Positions 1 to 5,682 of a stretch of 8,035 nucleotides of DNA are shown piece after piece. Numbering within the stretch: position 1 is the first letter of the stretch; each line of letters opens with the position of its first letter. Origin of the DNA: Armatimonadota bacterium (GTDB taxonomy: Bacteria > Armatimonadota > Fimbriimonadia > Fimbriimonadales > Fimbriimonadaceae); assembly GCA_023423495.1 (NCBI GenBank), contig JAFAFM010000201.1:1-8035 (forward strand). Reading direction: 5' to 3'. Made by a program: the position numbers and the translations under genes. The notes beneath the pieces were generated by a model, which saw nothing but the letters and a program-made list of their open reading frames with translations, was not told the origin of the DNA and ran no database searches.

Positions 1-1109
1 TGGTCGAGAAGGAGCGGCTAGATGCCGTCCGTCCTGAGGCCGAGCGCCGCGCGATCGAGCGACTCATCGACCTGCTGGACGATGATCGACCAGTGAGGCG
101 AAAGCGGAAGGTCAAAGCCAAGGCGCTCGACAATCCGGTAGTCCGACAAGCTTTCGAGATTTTCGGCACCAAGCTTGAGGACGAATATCCAGACGAGTTC
201 TTTGATGACGAAGAGGATCCCAAACGTCGCCGCACCCGTCGAAATCGACTCAGGAAAGACCTAGAGTCAGGGAAGCTTCGCGATCGGACGGTAGAGATCG
301 AAACTGAGGAAGCTTCTAACCCGTTTGTCCAGGTTTTCACCCCTCAAGGGATGGAGGAGATGGGCCTCGACACCAATCAGGTGGGAAGCCCCTTTGGATC
401 CAAGCGGTCGACCCGTAAAACCACGGTTGGAGAAGCTCTTGAACTGCTGATCCAAGAAGAGGCGCGGAAGGTGGTCGACCAATCTTCCGTCCGGCGAGAT
501 GCGATTATTCGGGCCGAGCAGACGGGCATTATCTTCCTGGATGAGCTAGACAAGGTTGCGGGCAAATCCAGCAAAGGAAGCGGGCCGGATGTCTCTCGGG
601 AGGGTGTGCAGCGGGATTTGCTTCCGATCATCGAAGGGTCCACGGTGGCCACGAAGTTCGGATCGGTCAAGACGGATCACATCTTGTTTATCGCCGCCGG
701 AGCCTTTCACATGGCACGCCCGAGCGACTTGATTCCGGAACTTCAGGGGCGCTTGCCCATCCGGGTCGAGTTGGAGAATCTGAGCTCAGAAGACTTCAGA
801 CGTATTCTATTAGAACCAAAGAACGCGCTCACCAAGCAATACGAGATACTTCTGAAGACGGAAGGTGTGGAACTGAGCTTCACTCCAGACGCTCTGGACG
901 AGATTGCATCCATCGCATCAGATGTAAATGCCCGGACCGAGAATATCGGGGCCCGGCGCCTGCACACCGTGATGGAGAAGCTGCTGGAAGAGATCCTCTT
1001 CGACGCCCCCGAAATCGATAGCAGGGTAATCGTGATGGACCGGGCCGAAGTGAAGTCCCGCCTTTCCGACCTTGCCAAGGACGTCGATCTCAGCCGCTAT
1101 ATCTTGTAA
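1..1109 (+). CDS. hslU: ATP-dependent protease ATPase subunit HslU (5' end missing)
   Basis: HslU is the AAA+ unfoldase that caps the HslV peptidase and feeds unfolded cytoplasmic proteins into it. The reading frame is open from base 3, so the GTG at 93 is internal and the true start lies left of the window; 368 codons are visible. What is present is most of the intermediate (I) domain, then the second half of the AAA+ core. Walker B (IIFLDELDK) lies near 528-554, followed by GPDVSREGVQRDLLP, sensor-1 ILFIAAGAF, the arginine-finger segment PELQGRLPIRVEL near 735-773 and sensor-2 ENIGARRLHT near 936-965. The protein ends in LSRYIL, the tail that docks into HslV. Walker A and the pore loop would be upstream. 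The I domain is longer than in E. coli HslU, with an extra basic then acidic stretch at about 79-240. hslV is usually the gene just upstream, outside this window. Identity is certain from the motifs. Confidence 0.97.
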   Translation, partial: VEKERLDAVRPEAERRAIERLIDLLDDDRPVRRKRKVKAKALDNPVVRQAFEIFGTKLEDEYPDEFFDDEEDPKRRRTRRNRLRKDLESGKLRDRTVEIETEEASNPFVQVFTPQGMEEMGLDTNQVGSPFGSKRSTRKTTVGEALELLIQEEARKVVDQSSVRRDAIIRAEQTGIIFLDELDKVAGKSSKGSGPDVSREGVQRDLLPIIEGSTVATKFGSVKTDHILFIAAGAFHMARPSDLIPELQGRLPIRVELENLSSEDFRRILLEPKNALTKQYEILLKTEGVELSFTPDALDEIASIASDVNARTENIGARRLHTVMEKLLEEILFDAPEIDSRVIVMDRAEVKSRLSDLAKDVDLSRYIL

Positions 1110-1112
1110 CGG

Positions 1113-2294
1113 TTATCGGGCTTCCACCGGAATTCCACCCACGGCGCCAACCGCAAAGATGTAGTCATCTTTGCTGAGTTTCTTCGCAGTATAGGTTTCC
1201 ACCGCCCCCAGCCGGACCGAGCCTTGCCAAACCGGAGACGTGGTTTCCCGCCAGTACACGGTGTACCGAGCGCCAGGTGTCCCCTTCCAGTTGATCGTGG
1301 TGTCGTAGCCCTGGGTGCGATCGATTCTAACGTTTTGAGGGGGCTCATCCGCATTTGCCAAGTGAGCCATGGCAATCAGGTTGATCTTGGCCGAGTTTGA
1401 AAGGTACTTCCAGTCCATATGCTGCGGAAGATCATCCTTGGTGTGCTGATGGCTGTAATCCTCCTGTGCCTCAGTTACCCGAACGGCGCTAAACCCGGCT
1501 TGCATAAAGGGGGTGTGATCTCCGCCTCGGCCGAAGCGGTCATTTCGGAAGACCAGCTTGACTCCAAAGTTGTCGATTGATTCCCGGGTCAAATACTCGA
1601 TCACCCTGGCTAGCTCTCGAGACTCATGCCGTTTTGCATCTGCACCGGTGTTCACGAACTCGGCGCTAAACATGCGGACCTGCTTGTCGTTTCGCTGCCC
1701 GTTGCCACTGCGAACGTTTCCGACCATGTCGTTGCTGAGGACGGCCTCTAATTTCCAATTCTCCGCGACAGCTCTTTCCGCAAGCGCCTTGGAACCATAG
1801 AGGCCCTGCTCCTCGCCGGTGAAAGCGACGAAGACAAGGGTGTTCTTCCACTTCTTTTGGCTTAAAACGCGGGCGACTTCGAGGGCGGTTGCCGTTCCGC
1901 TGGCGTCGTCGTTCGCTCCTGGTGCATGGGCGTTAAGGCCACTGTCGCGGTCGACCATGTTGATGGTGTCCATATGCCCGCCGATGAGGATTCTACGGTC
2001 AGTTTCACCCTTCAAAGTCGCGACAACCTGAACCACCTCTTTCTCGACCGGCACGCGCGCCATCTTGGGAAGCTTGTAAGTCATTAGCTCGACTTCCAAG
2101 CCAGGAATGGCCCTATACTGGTCGGCGATCCAGTTAGCGGCTTCCGTCACCGTTGGATTGTTTGTATTGCGGTCATTCCAACTCGCCAGCTTCTCCACGG
2201 TTTCCCGCAAGCGCTTCTGATCGACCTGTTTCGCGAGGTCTTCCGGAAGTGTCACACCCTGAGAAAGGACGGTCATGGCGATGATCGGCAACAT
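1113..2294 (-). CDS. Secreted M28-family zinc aminopeptidase with C-terminal FN3-like domain
   Basis: This 393-aa protein is a co-catalytic two-zinc exopeptidase of the M28 family (aminopeptidase Y/S type), probably acting outside the cytoplasm on peptides. The full ligand set is visible: GGHMDT (H107, catalytic D109), GANDDASG (bridging D129), FTGEEQG (catalytic E161, zinc E162), NDMVG (D189) and a C-terminal HQHTKDD (H284 as last zinc ligand). Residues from about 318 to the end form a beta-rich module (NVRIDR, TTINWKG, YTVYWRE, YIFAVGAV) typical of the FN3-like tails on secreted peptidases. The start at 2294 is the only ATG that gives the hydrophobic N-terminus MLPIIAMTVLSQG. An in-frame TAA (read from 2306-2304) closes the frame just upstream, so the leader cannot be longer, and it lacks the usual basic n-region. 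The gene converges on hslU with 3 bases between stops and is divergent from the cupin gene. The substrate cannot be told from sequence. Confidence 0.92.
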   Translation of the reverse strand: MLPIIAMTVLSQGVTLPEDLAKQVDQKRLRETVEKLASWNDRNTNNPTVTEAANWIADQYRAIPGLEVELMTYKLPKMARVPVEKEVVQVVATLKGETDRRILIGGHMDTINMVDRDSGLNAHAPGANDDASGTATALEVARVLSQKKWKNTLVFVAFTGEEQGLYGSKALAERAVAENWKLEAVLSNDMVGNVRSGNGQRNDKQVRMFSAEFVNTGADAKRHESRELARVIEYLTRESIDNFGVKLVFRNDRFGRGGDHTPFMQAGFSAVRVTEAQEDYSHQHTKDDLPQHMDWKYLSNSAKINLIAMAHLANADEPPQNVRIDRTQGYDTTINWKGTPGARYTVYWRETTSPVWQGSVRLGAVETYTAKKLSKDDYIFAVGAVGGIPVEAR

Positions 2295-2348
2295 GTCCCT
2301 ACGTTACCCACCTCAATCGGTGCGCGCGACAAGTGTCGTCCGGTAGAT
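2295..2348. promoter_or_regulatory. Divergent intergenic region, M28 peptidase / cupin
   Basis: These 54 bases separate the divergent starts of the M28 peptidase and the cupin reading frame, so any promoters must lie here or reach into the genes. An interrupted palindrome, CGACA-AG-TGTCG, sits at 2327-2338 and could be an operator or chance. On the minus strand, GAGGTGG and then AGGG precede the peptidase ATG; the first is rather far and the second rather close to be an ideal ribosome binding site. I see no convincing -35/-10 pair. Confidence 0.3.
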
Positions 2349-2399
2349 ATGCTTCATTGGACAAAGGCCGACCTGTAGGGCAACGCCGAATTCTTCAAA
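2349..2399 (+). other. In-frame upstream extension of the cupin gene, interrupted by TAG
   Basis: Reading upstream from the cupin ATG at 2400 in the same frame gives ATG at 2349, then MLHWTKADL, an amber codon at 2376-2378, and then GNAEFFK running directly into the open frame. GNAEFFK followed by a short linker and a hydrophobic strand is, from memory, a conserved N-terminal signature of this small cupin family. The homologous protein therefore seems to begin at 2349, not 2400. Either a point mutation (for example from GAG or CAG) or a sequencing error created the stop, or a shortened protein starts at 2400. Neither ATG has a clear Shine-Dalgarno sequence. Confidence 0.6.
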
Positions 2400-2678
2400 A
2401 TGCTGGGCAGCTCCGCGCACCTGCAAATCGCGCTCATGAGCTTAGAATTGGAACAGGCCAGCGGAGAATTTGGCACCGATCATCCAGACTCCGACCAAGC
2501 GGTCTATGTCCTGTCCGGCAGGGGCAAAGCTCTCATCGGCGAGCGAACCCTTGCACTAGAACCCGGCGACTTGGTCGTAATTCAGGCGGGCGAGAAGCAC
2601 CAACTGATCGGAGACGCCGAGGAACCCTTTAAGGCATTGAATATTTACGGCCCAATCGCCTATCCCGATGAAGCCTAA
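2400..2678 (+). CDS. Small single-domain cupin protein (open part; probably truncated by an upstream amber codon)
   Basis: The open frame encodes 92 residues forming one cupin beta-barrel. Motif 1 is the segment DHPDSDQAVYVLSGRGKALI (about residues 27-46), where the usual HxH..E cluster is replaced by H/D/D-Q, a pattern seen in small cupins of the ~110-aa type. Motif 2 is LEPGDLVVIQAGEKHQL (about 53-69), keeping the GD, AG and the metal-type His. It ends in YGPIAYP, close to the YxPPAYP ending common in this family. The specific role is unknown; such cupins bind metal or small ligands in the cytoplasm. ATG 2400 is the first start after the TAG at 2376, but it falls within a conserved N-terminal motif, so the product from here would lack the first beta-strand. 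The TAA stop at 2676-2678 overlaps the aspS stop on the other strand. It may be a pseudogene. Confidence 0.7.
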   Translation: MLGSSAHLQIALMSLELEQASGEFGTDHPDSDQAVYVLSGRGKALIGERTLALEPGDLVVIQAGEKHQLIGDAEEPFKALNIYGPIAYPDEA

Positions 2679-4483
2679 CTGAGCCGAAGCCCGAGTTCTG
2701 CCCACTGTTGCGGGTCGATAGTCGATGGAGCATCCATCATCGGATCGTAGCCGCCACCCATCTTTGGAAAAGCAATTACCTCGCGGATGTTGTCCGTATC
2801 GGTGAGAGTCATAACCAATCGATCGATTCCCGGAGCGATACCACCGTGGGGTGGGGCGCCGAAGGAGAACGCCTCCAGGATATGGCCGAACCGTTCCTGC
2901 TGCGTCGCCTCATCGATACCCAAAAGCTGGAACACCTTCGATTGGATATCAGAGCGATGGATTCGGATGGAACCGGATGCCATCTCAAGTCCGTTGCAGA
3001 CGACGTCGTAGCAATCCGCACGAATCTTTGCCGGATCGGAGTCGATGTAGATGAGATCCTCTTCCTTTGGCCCGGTGAAGGGGTGATGGACGGCATCCCA
3101 CCGTTGGTCCTCCGCATTCCACTCCACCAGCGGAAAGTCCACAATCCAGCAAAACTTCAGGACTCGCGGGTCGCGTAGCCCACAACGATCCCCGATCTCA
3201 TTTCGGAGTCGATAGAGCACGTTGTTTCCGGGAAGGTAGTCGTCAGCGATGAAACAGAGCAGGTCTCCAGGCTCGGCGTTGCTGATGCTCAGAATTTGAG
3301 CGATTTCTTCGTCGCTTAGGAACTTGGCAAACGACGATTTGACCGCGAGCTTGCCCACTTGGCGAGCATCGGGATCAGGTTCGGCCAGCACTGCCACACT
3401 GGCCATGCCCTTGGCACCAAAGTCTTTGCAGAAGTCTTCAAGTTGGCTGACTTCCTTTCGCGAGAGCTTGGCTCCCCCCGGATACCGTACTCCGCGAATT
3501 AACGACCCAGCTTCAGCCGCAGATTTAAACACTCCAAATCCGGAATTGGCAACTGCAGGAGTGATGTCGAACAGCTTGAGACCGAACCGCAGGTCGGGTT
3601 TGTCACAACCATAAAGAAGCATCGACTCGTCGAAAGTTAGACGCTCAAACGGTTCAATGTGCGCCTTGTCGAGATCAAACTCATCAATGGTTCCGTTGAT
3701 TACCTCTCGCAGCAGGCCCTCCGCGAGTTCCAGAATGTCCTCCTGAGTCACGAACGACATCTCAAGGTCCAACTGGGTGAACTCGGGCTGACGGTCTGCT
3801 CGCTGCGATTCGTCACGAAAACACTTGGCAATTTGGTAGTACCGCTCCATTCCGGCAACCATCAGCAACTGCTTGTACTGTTGCGGGCTTTGTGGTAATG
3901 CGTAAAACTTTCCTGGTTCAAACCTATACGGAACGAGGTAATCCCGCGCGCCCTCGGGGGTGGAGCGAGTGAAAATCGGCGTTTCTGTTTCTATGAATTC
4001 CCGGTTATCCAAATACGCTCGCATCCTACGGATAACCGCCGCGCGAACGGCCATCTTTCGGAACATGCTTGGCCGTCTTAAGTCCAGGTATCGGTGCTTA
4101 ACCCTTAACTCTTCGTTCACCGACTGCATCTGCTCTTCGTCCGAAATCGGAAACGGAACTGGCTTGGAGGAGCCCAGTATTGTGTAACCGGAAACCAGGA
4201 CCTCGATGTCGCCGGTTGGCATCTTTGGGTTCTTTGTTCCTTCGGCTCGAACGCGGACTTCACCGGTGAGGCTCAGGCAGGTTTCGTTTCTAATCTCGCT
4301 GAGGTTGGGGAATGTGCTCGGATCAAGAAGGACTTGCACAATTCCTGATCGGTCCCGCATGTCGATGAAGAAAAGGCCACCGAGGTCTCTTACCTTGTGC
4401 GCCCAGCCGTTCAAAGCGACTTGTTGGCCCGCGTGCTCAGCACGAAGTGCCCCGCAAACGTGCGTTCGCTGAAGAAATCCCAT
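2675..4483 (-). CDS. aspS: Aspartyl-tRNA synthetase, bacterial type
   Basis: The 602-aa class IIb synthetase charges tRNA-Asp in the cytoplasm. Domain order is that of bacterial AspRS: an N-terminal OB-fold anticodon-binding domain (about 1-105, with RDLGGLFFIDMRDRSG at 33-48), catalytic core starting at YLDLRRPSMF (132-141), motif 1 around ETETPIFTRSTPEGARDYLV (165-184), motif 2 CFRDESQRADRQPEFTQ (221-237, ATP-binding R223), an inserted GAD domain (about 285-405), and motif 3 GGIAPGIDRLVM (547-558, R555). Length is normal and no key residue is missing. FRDES replaces the more common FRDED. Residue L34 resembles tRNA-Asp-specific enzymes, whereas G82 resembles relaxed ones that also charge tRNA-Asn; specificity is therefore open. 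The ATG at 4483 lies 2 bases after the sucC stop, so translation is likely coupled. The gene ends with TAG, sharing bases with the convergent cupin stop. Confidence 0.98.
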   Translation of the reverse strand: MGFLQRTHVCGALRAEHAGQQVALNGWAHKVRDLGGLFFIDMRDRSGIVQVLLDPSTFPNLSEIRNETCLSLTGEVRVRAEGTKNPKMPTGDIEVLVSGYTILGSSKPVPFPISDEEQMQSVNEELRVKHRYLDLRRPSMFRKMAVRAAVIRRMRAYLDNREFIETETPIFTRSTPEGARDYLVPYRFEPGKFYALPQSPQQYKQLLMVAGMERYYQIAKCFRDESQRADRQPEFTQLDLEMSFVTQEDILELAEGLLREVINGTIDEFDLDKAHIEPFERLTFDESMLLYGCDKPDLRFGLKLFDITPAVANSGFGVFKSAAEAGSLIRGVRYPGGAKLSRKEVSQLEDFCKDFGAKGMASVAVLAEPDPDARQVGKLAVKSSFAKFLSDEEIAQILSISNAEPGDLLCFIADDYLPGNNVLYRLRNEIGDRCGLRDPRVLKFCWIVDFPLVEWNAEDQRWDAVHHPFTGPKEEDLIYIDSDPAKIRADCYDVVCNGLEMASGSIRIHRSDIQSKVFQLLGIDEATQQERFGHILEAFSFGAPPHGGIAPGIDRLVMTLTDTDNIREVIAFPKMGGGYDPMMDAPSTIDPQQWAELGLRLS

Positions 4484-4485
4484 TG

Positions 4486-5637
4486 TTAAGCGCCAGCCAA
4501 TTCGACGATCTTGGACGCCGCTTCTTGAACTGTGGCAGCAGGAACGATGCGCGAGCCTTCGAGCAGTTTCCGACCCTCTTCGGCGGCAGTTCCCTCGATT
4601 CTAGCAACCACCGGAATCTTCACATCGAGTTCATCAAAAGCCTGGAGGACTCCTTTAGCAACTTCGTCACAGCGAGTGATCCCACCGAAGATATTGATAA
4701 ACAGACCCTTGACGTGCGGGTCCATCATGACGAGTTCCACGCATGACTTCACGCGCTCGGCTTGGGCTCCGCCTCCCACGTCCAAAAAGTTGGCCGGCTT
4801 GCCTCCAGCCGCATTTACCTCGTCCAGCGACTGCATAACGAGTCCGGCGCCGTTGCCCATGATGCCTATCGTCCCGCCGAGGTTTACATAGGCGATGCCT
4901 CGTTTGAGCGCTTCGGCCTCGATGGGGTGCTCAGCGGAGTCACTCGTCGTCCCGGCATATTCTTTATGCCGGAAGAGCGAGTTGTCGTCGATAGAAACCT
5001 TGGCGTCGGCGGCGATCAGCTTGCCGTCGGGAGTGAGTGCACATGGGTTGATCTCGATCATCTCCGCGTCGGACTCCACGTAAGCTTTCACCAACTGCTT
5101 GATCATCGACACCATCTGTCCCTGAGCTTCTTTCGGGATATTGGCGTCCTTGATGGCCTTTCGAAGTTCGAAATCCGCGAGTCCCCAAGCGGGGTCTACA
5201 TGGAGTCGGACAATTGCCTCAGGATTTTTCTCTGCAACTTCTTCGATCTCCATGCCACCCTCGGCGCTGAGCATGACCAACAGCTTTTGCTCTGCGCGGT
5301 CCAGGAGGACGGCAACGTAAAATTCTTTGGCGATATCGACGGTCTGAGCGACGAGGACCTTGTCGACGATCATGCCCGCCGGATTCTGAATGCTTACCAG
5401 CTTCTTGCCGATGAGGTCTTTAGTGAAGTTTGCAGCGTCCGCTGCATTTTCGAAAAGCTTAACGCCTCCAGCCTTGCCTCGGCCACCCATCAGCACTTGG
5501 GCTTTAACGACGACTTTGCCCCCGAGGCGTTCGGCGATGCTGCGGGCCTCTGCGGGATCGCTGGTGACATCGCCGGCAGGAACCGGTACGCCGTATTTGG
5601 AAAGGAGCTCTTTAGACTGGTATTCGTGAAGCTTCAT
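4486..5637 (-). CDS. sucC: Succinyl-CoA synthetase (ADP-forming) beta subunit
   Basis: SucC is the nucleotide-binding beta subunit of succinyl-CoA ligase, the TCA-cycle step that makes ATP or GTP from succinyl-CoA. At 383 aa it is full length. The N-terminus MKLHEYQSKELL is the family hallmark. The ATP-grasp part carries GGRGKAGGVK (51-60), EINPCAL (195-201, Mg ligand N197) and D211. The C-terminal flavodoxin-like domain carries MGNGAGL (260-266), FLDVGGGA (284-291) and NIFGGITRCDEVAKG (315-329). The start is fixed by homology at 5637. There is no good ribosome binding site close by (AAAAGG lies 18 bases away), and a 9-bp hairpin spans the start codon. The catalytic-histidine subunit SucD, normally the next gene, is absent; aspS follows instead after 2 bases. 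The desaturase lies 45 bases upstream on the same strand, so all three may be co-transcribed. Confidence 0.98.
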   Translation of the reverse strand: MKLHEYQSKELLSKYGVPVPAGDVTSDPAEARSIAERLGGKVVVKAQVLMGGRGKAGGVKLFENAADAANFTKDLIGKKLVSIQNPAGMIVDKVLVAQTVDIAKEFYVAVLLDRAEQKLLVMLSAEGGMEIEEVAEKNPEAIVRLHVDPAWGLADFELRKAIKDANIPKEAQGQMVSMIKQLVKAYVESDAEMIEINPCALTPDGKLIAADAKVSIDDNSLFRHKEYAGTTSDSAEHPIEAEALKRGIAYVNLGGTIGIMGNGAGLVMQSLDEVNAAGGKPANFLDVGGGAQAERVKSCVELVMMDPHVKGLFINIFGGITRCDEVAKGVLQAFDELDVKIPVVARIEGTAAEEGRKLLEGSRIVPAATVQEAASKIVELAGA

Positions 5638-5650
5638 AAGAGAAGCTTCA
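5627..5650 (-). promoter_or_regulatory. Hairpin over the sucC start codon
   Basis: In the sucC transcript the sequence UGAAGCUUC, loop UCUUAU, GAAGCUUCA forms a perfect 9-bp stem with a 6-base loop. The arms are 5642-5650 and 5627-5635. The start codon (5637-5635) has its AU in the loop and its G in the stem, so the fold would limit ribosome access. The downstream arm is largely imposed by the conserved protein start MKLH; the upstream arm is free non-coding sequence that matches it exactly. A regulatory role is inferred from this geometry only. Confidence 0.45.
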
Positions 5651-5682
5651 GGATACCTTTTGAGTCTGGAACAGCGTAGGCG

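Noticed and set aside
93..95. GTG at 93 as the start of hslU
   Set aside because: The frame is open to the window edge and the codons before it match the HslU I domain, so this GTG is an internal valine.
2376..2378. Genome-wide TAG recoding to explain the cupin stop
   Set aside because: Three other genes in the window terminate with TAG at their expected C-termini, so general reassignment is not supported.
2333..2632. A 99-codon plus-strand frame overlapping the cupin gene in another frame
   Set aside because: Arg/Ser-rich composition typical of a frame-shifted shadow; the cupin frame carries the conserved motifs.
2708..3178. A 156-codon plus-strand frame opposite aspS
   Set aside because: Antisense shadow of the conserved AspRS C-terminal half; no domain seen.
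5628..5649. The paired GAAGCTTC sites as a transcription-factor operator
   Set aside because: Half of the pair is forced by the conserved SucC N-terminus and overlaps the start codon, so an mRNA hairpin is the simpler reading.
4762..5679. A 305-codon open frame on the plus strand opposite sucC
   Set aside because: It lies wholly antisense to an unmistakable sucC, its translation resembles no family I recognise, and such frames arise from codon bias on the coding strand.
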